A stretch of 48,394 bases of DNA from Pontibacillus marinus BH030004 = DSM 16465 (GCF_000425225.1 NZ_AULJ01000043.1:1-48394), one strand, 5' to 3'; shown: positions 24,004 through 32,940, numbered from the stretch's first letter. Numbers and translations: made by a program. Notes: generated from the sequence alone by a model not told the origin.

Positions 24004-24606
24004 ATGCACAGGAATGGGATAGCAAATGCTTTGACAGTCTTTGGGGTAGTGGAAATGATCGCAGGAGTTATAATAGGTTTGGTATTAGGGGATGAATTCG
24101 GAGCAACATTGGGATTTAGTGTTTTTATAACTTCTATCGTTAATGGGTTTTTGTTTTTAGGATTTGCCGAGGTTATCAAGTTATTAGAATGGTCAAATGA
24201 GAATAATTACAGCAATAATAAAGATATAGCTAAAAAACTTGATAAGCTTATAGAGTTACAAGAGCAAAATAGTTCTCAAGAGAATGAGGATAACCTAAAA
24301 AACAAATCCAAATATAATACGAAGGATACAATAGAAAAAACTACTGAAATAGAAGGAGAACCAGATGAATACTTTAATGCTCCTTCACAAGTAGCACTTA
24401 CTATTAAAAGTAATTATCCTAAACAATGGGATGGAATGAAAGCTGTTAAGGCAACGCCATTCAAGTCTTATTATGTAACCGTATTCAATACATATTTTGA
24501 AATTGTAAAGCTTGATGAACATACGCCTAAGATTATAGATCAAAATACAGACAGTAACTATGAAGAAATTCATAAATGGATTGAACAAAATAAAAATAAA
24601 TTTTAA
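24004..24606 (+). CDS. Membrane protein with cytosolic tail
   Basis: A 200-residue protein. Two N-terminal membrane helices (about 8-28 and 35-58) are followed by a charged coiled linker and a C-terminal soluble domain with repeated Lys/Tyr segments. ATG 24004 lies behind AGGAGAG. It heads a run of three small membrane-protein genes ending at 25133. The two-helix N-terminus resembles small Bacillus membrane proteins of unknown role. Confidence 0.6.
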   Translation: MHRNGIANALTVFGVVEMIAGVIIGLVLGDEFGATLGFSVFITSIVNGFLFLGFAEVIKLLEWSNENNYSNNKDIAKKLDKLIELQEQNSSQENEDNLKNKSKYNTKDTIEKTTEIEGEPDEYFNAPSQVALTIKSNYPKQWDGMKAVKATPFKSYYVTVFNTYFEIVKLDEHTPKIIDQNTDSNYEEIHKWIEQNKNKF

Positions 24607-24667
24607 TCGCCATTAAGAAAAAAGCTGGTACTAACGAAGTAGTAAGGTGAGGAAAGGAAGAAATGAA

Positions 24668-24838
24668 TTGAAAAAAGTTTTGTGGAGAGTCTTATTTTCA
24701 TCATCTATTATGCTTTCTTTAGCAATTGGTGACTATTTTCTAGATGGGTGGATGAAATTTATACCTATGAGTTTACTATTTGGATTTTTGGTTCCTTTTA
24801 AGAATGAAAAAGGAGAACTAGGTGAAGTCAATGAATAA
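24668..24838 (+). CDS. Small two-helix membrane protein
   Basis: A 56-residue protein with two short hydrophobic segments around 5-22 and 29-42. TTG 24668 is six bases after GGAAG; GTG 24647 would add seven charged residues and has no clear site. Its stop overlaps the start of the next gene, suggesting translational coupling. The function is unknown. Confidence 0.5.
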   Translation: MKKVLWRVLFSSSIMLSLAIGDYFLDGWMKFIPMSLLFGFLVPFKNEKGELGEVNE

Positions 24839-25133
24839 GAAAAATAAAAACAAATGGGAAAAGGTTAGAGAAAAAGGAAAAAAGCATTTTATAATTTACT
24901 ACGGTGTTTTTGGATGGGGATTATCGGCAGGAGTATTATCTTTCATTCTAGGTGAAGTATTTGATCATGGAATTATGGTTTCTAGATACTTCACTGGTGA
25001 TTGGGTAAGAGAACTTATTATATGGTTATTTTCCTTTTTACTATGTGGAATCCTTTTTGGTTATTTAATGTGGGGAGTAAATGAAAATTTCTATCATGAT
25101 GAATATTCTCAAAAAAGTGGTAATGCAGAGTAA
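24831..25133 (+). CDS. Small two-helix membrane protein
   Basis: A 100-residue protein with a very basic N-terminus, M-N-K-K-N-K-N-K, two membrane helices (about 22-42 and 60-80) and an acidic tail. ATG 24831 overlaps the previous stop by eight bases and lies behind AGGTGA; GTG 24822 is an alternative. It is probably cotranscribed with 24668. Confidence 0.6.
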   Translation: MNKKNKNKWEKVREKGKKHFIIYYGVFGWGLSAGVLSFILGEVFDHGIMVSRYFTGDWVRELIIWLFSFLLCGILFGYLMWGVNENFYHDEYSQKSGNAE

Positions 25134-25238
25134 GAGCTATGAAAGGGAGAGGTAACATAGTTTTATTTCAATTAAACGATCTTGAAATAGTCCATCTATA
25201 TAAGAATCAAAAATAATAATATATGAGTTTGAGAGTTC

Positions 25239-25249
25239 GGGGGGGGGGG
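25239..25249 (+). promoter_or_regulatory. Run of 11 G serving as ribosome binding site
   Basis: Eleven consecutive G lie six bases before ATG 25256 and form its only possible ribosome site. Homopolymer runs of this length are prone to slippage, which would alter the spacing or strength of the site. The exact length could also be a sequencing estimate. Confidence 0.6.
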
Positions 25250-25255
25250 CTTTAA

Positions 25256-25456
25256 ATGGAGTATGAGATTTGGATCTTTATAAGTTTAATTTATCTACTC
25301 ATTTTGTTTCTAATTATTAGAGCTGCAGTTTCAAAAGGTATAGATGACTCGAAGTTGCTAAGAGAATTAAGAAAAGAAATAAAAGAGTTAAAAAAGCAAA
25401 ATTCCGAAGAGCAATTTAACAACGAATCTAAGCACATTATTAATAGAAAAGCGTAA
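25256..25456 (+). CDS. Small single-pass membrane protein with coiled tail
   Basis: A 66-residue protein. One membrane helix (about 5-24) is followed by a Lys/Glu/Leu-rich helix likely to form a coiled coil, L-L-R-E-L-R-K-E-I-K-E-L-K-K. ATG 25256 sits behind a run of 11 G. Similar small proteins occur in Bacillus without known function. It is followed after 30 bases by the nucleotidyltransferase gene. Confidence 0.6.
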   Translation: MEYEIWIFISLIYLLILFLIIRAAVSKGIDDSKLLRELRKEIKELKKQNSEEQFNNESKHIINRKA

Positions 25457-25486
25457 ATCGATACCAAAGATTTTTGGAGGAGTAAA

Positions 25487-26311
25487 ATGAATTTAATACA
25501 GAAGTCTAAAGATATGGCAGAAATTTATAGGCAAAACCCAAAAATAGAAGCAATTATTCTTGCTGGCTCGGTTTCAAAAAACTTGCAGGATCAACATTCA
25601 GATATTGAGTTACATATTTTATGGTCAGCATCTCCAGAAGATGAAGATCGCCTTGGACCGATTCATCTAGTGGGTGGGAGCATTTTGGGATACCACCCTT
25701 ATGAGGAGGAAGAGTGGTCCGAATCTTACCTTACTGAAGATGGAATTAAATTAGAAATTAGTAATTTTTTATCTTCAACAGTTGAACGTTTTATCTCTGA
25801 TGTGATTGATAAGTACGAAACGGACTATGATAAACAATGTATTGTAGCTTCCATTTATGATGGAGTGAGCTTATATGGTGAGGAAACAGTTCATGAGTTA
25901 AAATCTAAAGTTGCAGAATATCCTTTAGAGCTTTCTAAACAAATGATATCCAAAAATCTTTGGCTTGGTAACCGCTGGAATAACCGAGAAGCTCTTTTAA
26001 ATAGAAAAGATTGGCTTATGCTCTATGATGTAATATGTGACGTACAAAAGAAATTATTTGGTGTTTTGTTCGGTATGAATCATATGTATGTACACCACCC
26101 CACATTTAAGTGGATGGAGTTCAACATAGAAAAAATGAGAATTAAGCCTGAGAACCTCTATGACCGACTAACCAATACATTAATAGGAAATCCAGAATCT
26201 AGTGTGAAGGAGTTGGAATCCCTAATTGAAGAGGTGTTAGTTTTGGCAGAGAAACACACCCCTGAATTAAACATTACTGAACAAAAGAAGCATATTGGGT
26301 TTGCAAAGTAA
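25487..26311 (+). CDS. Nucleotidyltransferase domain protein (DUF4037-like)
   Basis: A 274-residue protein. The N-terminal nucleotidyltransferase fold has I-L-A-G-S-V-S-K and S-D-I-E-L-H-I, with the acidic pair in the position used for metal binding. A helical C-terminal domain resembles DUF4037 or aminoglycoside-adenylyltransferase C-termini. The activity may be transfer of AMP to a small molecule or protein; this is inference. ATG 25487 is behind GGAGGAG. A terminator follows. Confidence 0.75.
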   Translation: MNLIQKSKDMAEIYRQNPKIEAIILAGSVSKNLQDQHSDIELHILWSASPEDEDRLGPIHLVGGSILGYHPYEEEEWSESYLTEDGIKLEISNFLSSTVERFISDVIDKYETDYDKQCIVASIYDGVSLYGEETVHELKSKVAEYPLELSKQMISKNLWLGNRWNNREALLNRKDWLMLYDVICDVQKKLFGVLFGMNHMYVHHPTFKWMEFNIEKMRIKPENLYDRLTNTLIGNPESSVKELESLIEEVLVLAEKHTPELNITEQKKHIGFAK

Positions 26312-26333
26312 AAGATATCGAGTCTTTAGATAT

Positions 26334-26367
26334 AAGGCGCAATCAATAGTAATGATTGTGCCTTTTT
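26334..26367 (+). terminator. Rho-independent terminator
   Basis: AAGGCGCAATCA (26334-26345) pairs with TGATTGTGCCTT (26353-26364), with a G-U pair, and is followed by T5. The GGCGC arm resembles the hairpins near the start of the window. Confidence 0.85.
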
Positions 26368-26444
26368 AATGAGTGGAGAAGGAAAAATTAGGATTTGATC
26401 GAAGTTATTAAAATGAATTTCTTAATCAAAAAAGGAGGGGGAAT

Positions 26445-27287
26445 ATGTGGGAGCAAAAGTTTGTTAATACAGACAGAGGACGATTTGAAGTATTTGTTTC
26501 AGGTAGCGGAGAACCGTTATGTGTAACACATTTGTATAGTGAGTTTAATGAACGTGGGAATTACTTTGCAGATATGTTTTTAGATTCGTTTCGTGTTTAC
26601 CTGGTTAATTTAAAAGAAGCGGGTAATTCGAGTCGGATCGAATACAAAGAAGAGTTAAGTATGAATGAAACAGTACATGACTTAGAAGCCATACGTAAAG
26701 CTTTAGACTTAGATAGGTGGAGCTTTGCGGGCCATTCAACAGGTGGAATGTTGGGGTTGGTGTATGGTTTCACTCACCCCCATTCTTTGAATAGATTGTT
26801 AGTTGGAGGGGCTACTGCTACAAATAGTTATATGGAACATGTAGATAGCATTTATAGTGAGAAAAATCGAAAGAATAAGAGGCTTAAAGAGATATTTTCC
26901 ATTCTAAAATCCAATGATTATACACGAGAAGAAAGAATACAAGCAGGAAGAGAATGGACTGAAATGTCACTCTATGATCCAAGTAGATTTGATGAATACT
27001 TTTCAAAGCCGAGTAGTGGCAAAGTAGTTCATAAACGGTTGGACTACTACTCATATAAAGAACTACCTGGTTATGACATTAGAGATGATATTACTAACAT
27101 CATTACTCCGACAATTATTTTTTGCGGCAAGCATGATTCCCAATGCCCGCTGGTTTATTCGCAGGAAATCCATCAACTTGTTCCGGAATCGCAGCTTTAT
27201 GTTTTTGAGAAAAGTAATCATATCCCTTACTTAGAAGAAAAAGAAAAATTTACTCAGTTGGTCAATGATTATTTAAATATAGTTTGA
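26445..27287 (+). CDS. Alpha/beta hydrolase
   Basis: A 280-residue alpha/beta hydrolase. The nucleophile elbow is A-G-H-S-T-G-G (Ser98). The acid is likely the Asp in C-G-K-H-D-S-Q-C-P and the His lies in S-N-H-I-P-Y. The substrate is unknown; relatives include proline iminopeptidase-like and lactonase-like enzymes. ATG 26445 lies behind GGAGGGGG. It is a single-gene unit. Confidence 0.82.
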   Translation: MWEQKFVNTDRGRFEVFVSGSGEPLCVTHLYSEFNERGNYFADMFLDSFRVYLVNLKEAGNSSRIEYKEELSMNETVHDLEAIRKALDLDRWSFAGHSTGGMLGLVYGFTHPHSLNRLLVGGATATNSYMEHVDSIYSEKNRKNKRLKEIFSILKSNDYTREERIQAGREWTEMSLYDPSRFDEYFSKPSSGKVVHKRLDYYSYKELPGYDIRDDITNIITPTIIFCGKHDSQCPLVYSQEIHQLVPESQLYVFEKSNHIPYLEEKEKFTQLVNDYLNIV

Positions 27288-27334
27288 TCATACATTAAAA
27301 TTATTAAATGATAGGTATGCCATTAGAAACCATA

Positions 27335-27372
27335 AAGTCGAGTAGCCTCCTTACAGACCAACTCGACTTTTA
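27335..27372. terminator. Bidirectional terminator
   Basis: AAAGTCGAGT (27335-27344) pairs with ACTCGACTTT (27362-27371). It lies between the convergent hydrolase and the small minus-strand gene. Confidence 0.8.
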
Positions 27373-27376
27373 TGAT

Positions 27377-27532
27377 TAAACCTCTCGTCCCGTTGCACCT
27401 GGGTGTTCTGTTGATTCATTAGGGTTATTTGTTTTCTTATCTTTATTTTCGCCACGTTTTCCATTGCCAAGATATGTCGTTTTTTCTTTTTCTTGATACT
27501 TCACAAACTTATCAAAGTCTTCGTTAATCATT
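27377..27532 (-). CDS. Small hydrophilic protein (51 residues)
   Basis: An intact reading frame begins at ATG 27532 with GGAGGG seven bases upstream on the minus strand. The product opens M-I-N-E-D-F-D-K-F-V-K-Y and continues with a Lys/Asn/Glu-rich stretch; there is no membrane segment. The strong ribosome site and the terminator directly behind it (27335-27372) argue that it is real. The composition is unlike the known small acid-soluble spore protein families I can recall. The function is unknown. Confidence 0.6.
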
Positions 27533-27635
27533 AGGAAACCCTCCTTCTTTCAATAAAATACCCAATTGCTTGTACATTCATTTATTTAAATTTGAAAGAA
27601 AGCAATATCTTTTATATGTGCCGTTAACTAACAAA

Positions 27636-27676
27636 AAACACATGCGATTTCTTATAAAGAAACCACATGTGTTCTT
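27636..27676 (-). terminator. Terminator of rlmN
   Basis: On the minus strand AACACATGTGGTTTCTT pairs with an AAGAAA-CATGTGTT arm and a T run follows. The hairpin starts just behind the rlmN stop. Confidence 0.8.
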
Positions 27677-27679
27677 CTT

Positions 27680-28765
27680 TTAGCTATTTTGCAACTTTTT
27701 CTTCTTACGTGCTTTTTCTTTTTCAATCTGCTTACTGCGTAGCTGACCGCATGCTGCGTCGATATCTGTGCCGTGCTCGGTACGAACACCGCATTTAATG
27801 CCACGGTCCATTAGGGTTTCATAGAACGTTAAGATGGATTCTTTTTCACTACGTTCATATGGGTGGTCTGCTACTGGGTTGTAAGGGATTAAGTTAACGT
27901 AAGATAAGTGACGTTTGTTCTTGAGCAATCTTGCAAGTTGTTCAGCTTCCTCTTTATGGTCGTTAACATCCTTCAATAAGATATACTCAAACGTAATACG
28001 TCTGTTTGTCTTCTCTAAATAATAATCAATGGCTGGCATTAGATCTTCTAATGGGTAAGCCTTGTTGATCTTCATAATTTTAGAACGTAATTCGTTGTTC
28101 GGTGCGTGAATGGATAGGGCTAAGTTAACCTGAATTCCTTCATCTGCAAAGTCGTACATTTTCGGTGCAATTCCGCTTGTAGAAACCGTAATGTGACGCG
28201 CTCCGATTGATAAACCTTTTTGATCGTTAACCACGTTTAGGAAATCCATTAAGTTGTCATAGTTATCAAATGGTTCACCGATACCCATAACAACGATGTG
28301 ACTTACACGCTCATCTTTACCTTGCTTATCCAAGTGTTGTTGTACTTGCATAATTTGTTCAACGATTTCGCCGCCTGATAAGTCACGGTTTTTACTCAAG
28401 ATACCACTTGCACAGAATGAGCAACCGATATTACAGCCTACCTGCGTTGTTACACATACCGACAGTCCATAGTTAAAACGCATGAGTACTGTTTCAATAA
28501 CGTTACCGTCTGCAAGTTTAAATAGGAATTTGATCGTTCCGTCTTCGGATTCTTGTTTTAATTCTTCTGCTAAGGTCTCAATGGTAAAATGTTCATCTAA
28601 AAGATCGATACAAGATTGGTTCAAGTTCTTCATTTGGGAGAATTCTGTTACACGCTTTTGATAAAGCCAATCCCAGATTTGCTTCGCGCGGAACTTCTTC
28701 TCACCGTGCTCTATAATCCAGTTCGTCAGTTGTTCGAACGTTAACCCGTAAATGGATTGTTTCAT
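27680..28765 (-). CDS. rlmN: 23S rRNA (adenine-2503-C2)-methyltransferase RlmN
   Basis: A 361-residue radical SAM enzyme that methylates A2503 of 23S rRNA and A37 of some tRNAs. The cluster-binding C-x3-C-x2-C is at Cys111, Cys115 and Cys118 (G-C-N-I-G-C-S-F-C). The methyl-carrying cysteine is Cys339 in A-A-C-G-Q-L. The G-I-G-E-P motif is also present. The final 20 residues are strongly basic. Start ATG 28765. It is transcribed alone and ends at the hairpin at 27636. Confidence 0.96.
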   Translation of the reverse strand: MKQSIYGLTFEQLTNWIIEHGEKKFRAKQIWDWLYQKRVTEFSQMKNLNQSCIDLLDEHFTIETLAEELKQESEDGTIKFLFKLADGNVIETVLMRFNYGLSVCVTTQVGCNIGCSFCASGILSKNRDLSGGEIVEQIMQVQQHLDKQGKDERVSHIVVMGIGEPFDNYDNLMDFLNVVNDQKGLSIGARHITVSTSGIAPKMYDFADEGIQVNLALSIHAPNNELRSKIMKINKAYPLEDLMPAIDYYLEKTNRRITFEYILLKDVNDHKEEAEQLARLLKNKRHLSYVNLIPYNPVADHPYERSEKESILTFYETLMDRGIKCGVRTEHGTDIDAACGQLRSKQIEKEKARKKKKLQNS

Positions 28766-28868
28766 ATATTATAGACTCCTCTTTAAAAAATTCGCTATTC
28801 CTATATTAAGGGATTTGCGCTCTGTAAACAACAGTATGAGCAATATTGTAATTTTCTCGCAATTTTGC

Positions 28869-30116
28869 TCAATCTGTTTTAGCTAAAGTAGGGAAAAGAA
28901 TAAACAGGATGAATACTGTAAACATGAGAGGTAATGAACTCCAAAGCATGATGGTGTTGATCTCAATTCCTAGTGAAAGTAAAAAGGACGTTGTGGCAAA
29001 AGATAGCGGCCCAAGACCAAATGCAGCCATTTTGATTAAAGCCATTACTCTACCCAATTTTTCCTGATCCACTTTTTCTTGTAGAAGCGCAATAATGGGA
29101 ATGTTAATGATAGGGTTACACATTCCAATCAATGATATAACAAAGATTGCCAACCATAAGAAGGGAAGTTGACTAAAGGAAAACATTAGAACTCCCAATA
29201 CGCCCATAAAAATCATTGCAACCAAACCACGTTTCTTTTGTAAATTGAGCCATCCAATTAGAATAGACCCTACGATCATTCCTAAAGTTAAGCCACCTTC
29301 AACCATACTGAAATGGATGGCCTCACCTTGAAGAATGTTTTTTACAAAAATGGGAAGGCCCATGAATAAAGGTCCGGACATAAAGAAGTTCACCACTAAA
29401 GCAATGATAAATAACGCTTTAATTAATGATGAATCCCACGCGTATTGAAGTCCTTCTTTTAATTCTTTGAACATATTTTCATGAGTACGCGCTTCAGATG
29501 CGTCCTTACTTTTCGCAATGAATTTTATGCTGATTGCCCCTATTAGTAGACATATTCCAACCCCAATAAATCCAGTCGTGTAAGTAAAAAAGCTGATCAT
29601 AACACCACCTATAAGAGGACCAGAAAACATAGCTACTTGCATGGAACCTTGTATTACGGAATTCGCACGCGTGATTTGGTCTTGGTTTACAACAGTGGGC
29701 AAAATGGAGTCACGTGAAGGTTCAAACACGCCACCTAATGTGCCAAACAATGCTGCTAAAATCATTAATCCCCATATGGGTAATGTGGGCACGATGAATA
29801 GTAAAACCGCAAACACAATGGCAAGCATTCCTCTGGACAAGTCTGAATAAAACATAATTCGTGCTTGATCAAAACGGTCTGATAGAACACCGCCAAATAA
29901 CATGGAAGCAATACGAGGAATAGATAATGATATAAGTACGATTCCTAATACAGCTTCAAGACCTAATCCTTTTACGACGTACCAAGATAAAAGAAAATTG
30001 AACATAGACATGCTAAGAGTAGATGCAAGCGTTGCAATCCAGAGCATCAAGAATGACCGAGAACGAAATAAGTTTACCTGCTTATGTTCAGTTTGGTTCA
30101 TGATTAGTTCACTCAT
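28869..30116 (-). CDS. MFS transporter under HTH regulator
   Basis: A 415-residue major facilitator protein with 12 predicted helices. The loop 2-3 signature G-G-V-L-S-D-R-F-D-Q-A-R and the segment R-D-S-I-L-P fit the MFS_3 / enterobactin-exporter-like group. It may export a drug or siderophore; the substrate is unknown. ATG 30116 lies behind GGATGGTGG. The promoter region contains a palindromic site (30148-30167) matching one ahead of the upstream HTH gene, so it is probably controlled by that regulator. Confidence 0.85.
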   Translation of the reverse strand: MSELIMNQTEHKQVNLFRSRSFLMLWIATLASTLSMSMFNFLLSWYVVKGLGLEAVLGIVLISLSIPRIASMLFGGVLSDRFDQARIMFYSDLSRGMLAIVFAVLLFIVPTLPIWGLMILAALFGTLGGVFEPSRDSILPTVVNQDQITRANSVIQGSMQVAMFSGPLIGGVMISFFTYTTGFIGVGICLLIGAISIKFIAKSKDASEARTHENMFKELKEGLQYAWDSSLIKALFIIALVVNFFMSGPLFMGLPIFVKNILQGEAIHFSMVEGGLTLGMIVGSILIGWLNLQKKRGLVAMIFMGVLGVLMFSFSQLPFLWLAIFVISLIGMCNPIINIPIIALLQEKVDQEKLGRVMALIKMAAFGLGPLSFATTSFLLSLGIEINTIMLWSSLPLMFTVFILFILFPTLAKTD

Positions 30117-30147
30117 GAAAAACCACCATCCTTAAATAAAATTTACA

Positions 30148-30167
30148 CCGTAAAATAATTTTTACCG
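30148..30167. promoter_or_regulatory. Operator-like palindrome ahead of MFS gene
   Basis: CCGTAAAATAATTTTTACCG is an imperfect 20-base dyad 32 bases upstream of the MFS start. Its arms match those of the perfect dyad at 30837-30856, the likely site for the HTH regulator. Confidence 0.65.
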
Positions 30168-30182
30168 TTAGTCTGAAAAGAA

Positions 30183-30202
30183 AAGCCTTTTTAGAAAGGC
30201 TT
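30183..30202 (-). terminator. Terminator overlapping regulator stop
   Basis: AAGCCTTT (30183-30190) pairs with AAAGGCTT (30195-30202), and a T-rich run follows on the minus strand. It overlaps the stop of the HTH gene. Confidence 0.6.
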
Positions 30203-30818
30203 ATTCTTTATCATTCTGTTTAAATTCTTCAAACAACGTGTCATCTACTTGGAAACCTAAAGTATGGATGAAATAGGATTTTGCATCTTCTGTTGGAGCA
30301 TCCTTCTGAATTTGTGCTAATTCTTTCATAAGCTCATTGTACTTTTTGAGAAAGTTTTTAAAATCTTCTTCAGTAGCTTTTATATTGTAATAAACATTGT
30401 GATATTTCCAATCGGTAAAATCTTTAGATCCTGTATCTTCTTGGAAGGATTCATTTGGAGCGGAAATCACTCTTTGTTTGGTGCGTTCCAGCATATTTAC
30501 AATCATTAGTTTAACAGGTTCTGACACATCTTCAATGTAAGGGAGCAGTTCCTTGTCAGCTACAAACCCTCTTGAAGTGCTTTGGTAGAACTTCTGAACA
30601 ATTCCGTTCTTTTCTTGCTTCTTCACAACTTCAACTAAATCGTTCTTTTCTAACTCCTTCAAGTGATAATGGATACGAGCTCGTGACAATTCAAAGATTT
30701 CCGAAAGCTGTTGTCCGGTAAAAGGTTTCTCCATCAGTCTTAGCATGAGATCCGAACGAAAAGGGTCACTTAGAGCTTTTAGTTGTGCATGGGTTGTTAT
30801 GACTTTAATATCCTGCAT
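30201..30818 (-). CDS. ArsR-like HTH repressor
   Basis: A 205-residue regulator. The N-terminal winged helix (about 8-75) has L-K-A-L-S-D-P-F-R-S-D-L-M-L-R-L, a recognition region L-S-E-I-F-E-L-S-R-A-R-I-H-Y-H-L-K-E-L and a beta wing. The remainder is a helical domain for ligand or dimer contact. A perfect palindrome upstream of its own start and a similar one ahead of the MFS gene suggest autoregulation and transporter control. No ligand can be inferred. Start ATG 30818, with AGGAG upstream. Confidence 0.85.
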   Translation of the reverse strand: MQDIKVITTHAQLKALSDPFRSDLMLRLMEKPFTGQQLSEIFELSRARIHYHLKELEKNDLVEVVKKQEKNGIVQKFYQSTSRGFVADKELLPYIEDVSEPVKLMIVNMLERTKQRVISAPNESFQEDTGSKDFTDWKYHNVYYNIKATEEDFKNFLKKYNELMKELAQIQKDAPTEDAKSYFIHTLGFQVDDTLFEEFKQNDKE

Positions 30819-30836
30819 CAGTAAACTCCTTCAACT

Positions 30837-30856
30837 CGGTAAAATTTATTTTACCG
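30837..30856. promoter_or_regulatory. Perfect palindromic operator
   Basis: CGGTAAAAT (30837-30845) and ATTTTACCG (30848-30856) form a perfect dyad around TT, 19 bases upstream of the HTH gene start. It shares its half-site with 30148-30167. Confidence 0.75.
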
Positions 30857-30943
30857 TAGTATATGTTACTTTTGTGGAAAATGCAACCAAAACATGACAA
30901 ACTAACATTATATTCATGCTAGCTGTGTAAAGGGGAGTAGGAG

Positions 30944-31885
30944 ATGGACTTACAAAAGAACTTTGTAGACTCAGTAAACTTATTTTTTAAAGAGAAAGGG
31001 AAAGAATGGTTAGATTCTTTACCTGAGCTAATTTCGTATTGTGAAGAAAAGTGGTCACTTTCTATGAGAGATCCCTATACTTTATCTGTTAATTATGTGG
31101 CACCGGCTATCAAAGAGGATGGCACAGAAGTTGTCGTAAAAATATGTATTCCGGGTGAAGGTTTCTTAGACGAACTTGAGGCGTTACGTTTATTTAAGGA
31201 TCAGGGAATGGCTTCTTTATTAGATTATGATCAGGAAAAGGGGATCTTCATTTTAGAAAAGCTCTCACCAGGCCACACGCTAGCAGAAATCTCTGACCAT
31301 GCAGAAGCATGTCGGTGTGCAGCTCATGTAATGAGTAACATAATTGTTCCAGCACCTTCAGAAACAAGACTACCCACTACAAAAGGTAGAGAAGAAAACT
31401 TAAGAAGAACCTTTAATCAGAACCCAAACGGATTTGGGCCATTTTCAAAAGAAACACTAGAGAAAGCTTTGAATGTTTTTACATACTTGAACCAAACGAT
31501 CGAAAAATATTGGCTACTTCATGGCGATTTTCATCATTACAATATCTTAGCATCAGAAGGTGACTGGTTAGCAATAGATCCAAAAGGCGTAGTGGGGGAA
31601 ATTGAGTATGACCTTATTCAGTACATGTTAAATCGTTTGCCGGATCATAATGTTTATGATGTTACAAAAACACGTGTAGACGTGTTTACTGAAGAACTGA
31701 ATCTAAATAAAGAACGCTTAATCTTATATGGCTATTGTCACACGGTTTTATCAACGACTTGGACGGTTGACGTTGATGGTTCGTATGAAGGGAACTTTCA
31801 TCAATTTGTAGCCATCTTTGAAAAGATGTATGCGTCCACATTTGGGAAGAGTATTGAAGATAGGTTATTAGAGGATGAGTTCTAG
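30944..31885 (+). CDS. APH(6)-like aminoglycoside/hydroxyurea phosphotransferase
   Basis: A 313-residue kinase of the APH(6)/hydroxyurea phosphotransferase family (PF04655). The ATP-binding Lys66 lies in V-V-V-K-I-C, the catalytic loop L-L-H-G-D-F-H-H-Y-N is at 191-200 with Asp195, and the metal-binding A-I-D-P-K-G has Asp212. Members phosphorylate streptomycin or hydroxyurea; chromosomal versions often have unknown substrates. ATG 30944 lies behind GGAGTAGGAG. It is a single gene. Confidence 0.8.
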   Translation: MDLQKNFVDSVNLFFKEKGKEWLDSLPELISYCEEKWSLSMRDPYTLSVNYVAPAIKEDGTEVVVKICIPGEGFLDELEALRLFKDQGMASLLDYDQEKGIFILEKLSPGHTLAEISDHAEACRCAAHVMSNIIVPAPSETRLPTTKGREENLRRTFNQNPNGFGPFSKETLEKALNVFTYLNQTIEKYWLLHGDFHHYNILASEGDWLAIDPKGVVGEIEYDLIQYMLNRLPDHNVYDVTKTRVDVFTEELNLNKERLILYGYCHTVLSTTWTVDVDGSYEGNFHQFVAIFEKMYASTFGKSIEDRLLEDEF

Positions 31886-31977
31886 TCAGTTTATATATAA
31901 CGAATTGTCATAAGTTAGAGGGACTAGTATAGTGAATGAGCGAGAATAATGACAGAAAGCAGGTGAGGTCCATGCAA

Positions 31978-32889
31978 ATGAGTAAAAAAGGAGAATGGCT
32001 TGAAATCACTATTCCACAACATTGGGTAGGGCATTCTATTGAGTCGGTTTTAAAGAATGAATTGCATGTTCCTAAGAAGTTATTGCACCACATTCGAATG
32101 AGTAAAGGGGCCAAACAAAACAGTAAGGAAGTTCCTTGGTCAACAGTTCTACAAAAAGGGGATAAGCTCCAAGCTCTTTTGTTCCAGCCTGAAGAGTTAG
32201 GCGTAACTCCTACATATATGGATATTGAAGTGTTATACGAAGATGACCATGTACTGGTCGTAAACAAGCCTGCTGGAATGAACGTACACCCCAATGAAGA
32301 GAGGCAGACCAATACGTTAGCAAACGGAGTGGCTTATCACTACCAAAGTCAGGGGTTAGCGGTGAAAGTCCGTCATATTCACCGACTAGACCAAGATACA
32401 ACAGGAGCAGTTGTGTTTGCCAAGCATCCATTAGCAGTGGCCACAATGGATCGGCTGCTAGAACAAAGGTCCATTAAACGAACCTATTTGGCTTTAGTCC
32501 ATGGTAAGCTGAAGAAGAAAAAAGGAGTCATCAATGAACGGATTGGCAAGGATCGTCATCACCCTTCTAGACGAAGAGTTTCTCCGACTGGTCAAGAAGC
32601 TGTAACCAACTATGAAGTCCTTAACTATATGAGTAAACACGAGCTCTCTATAGTGAAAATTCAATTAGATACAGGGCGTACGCATCAAATTCGAGTGCAC
32701 TTAGGTCACCTTGGTCATCCTCTGTATGGTGATAGCTTGTACGGAAGTAATATTAAGGGTTCCCGTCAGGCTTTACATGCAGCAGAGGTTACGTTTCCGC
32801 ATCCGATATCTGGAGAGGTTATTGACTGTGTAGCTCCTTTTATAGGTGGAGATAATTTATTCCCAGGTTCAGTACGGGATTATATCTAG
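31978..32889 (+). CDS. RluA-family pseudouridine synthase
   Basis: A 303-residue enzyme that isomerises uridine in rRNA or tRNA. The N-terminal 70 residues look like a divergent S4-type RNA-binding domain. The catalytic motif H-R-L-D-Q-D-T-T-G is at 135-143 with Asp138. Later motifs are R-T-Y-L-A-L-V-H-G and G-R-T-H-Q-I-R-V-H. The target base cannot be read from sequence. ATG 31978 is preferred; ATG 31972 is also close to GGTGAGG. A strong terminator follows. Confidence 0.88.
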   Translation: MSKKGEWLEITIPQHWVGHSIESVLKNELHVPKKLLHHIRMSKGAKQNSKEVPWSTVLQKGDKLQALLFQPEELGVTPTYMDIEVLYEDDHVLVVNKPAGMNVHPNEERQTNTLANGVAYHYQSQGLAVKVRHIHRLDQDTTGAVVFAKHPLAVATMDRLLEQRSIKRTYLALVHGKLKKKKGVINERIGKDRHHPSRRRVSPTGQEAVTNYEVLNYMSKHELSIVKIQLDTGRTHQIRVHLGHLGHPLYGDSLYGSNIKGSRQALHAAEVTFPHPISGEVIDCVAPFIGGDNLFPGSVRDYI

Positions 32890-32910
32890 GAATCTTTATA
32901 CCAGATTTGA

Positions 32911-32940
32911 AAAAGCTTGGAGGCAGCTCCAAGCTTTTTT
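32911..32940. terminator. Rho-independent terminator
   Basis: AAAAGCTTGGA (32911-32921) pairs perfectly with TCCAAGCTTTT (32928-32938) and a T run follows. Confidence 0.9.

Noticed and set aside
25139-25216. 25-codon frame before the G tract
   Set aside because: It has no convincing ribosome site and no recognisable features.
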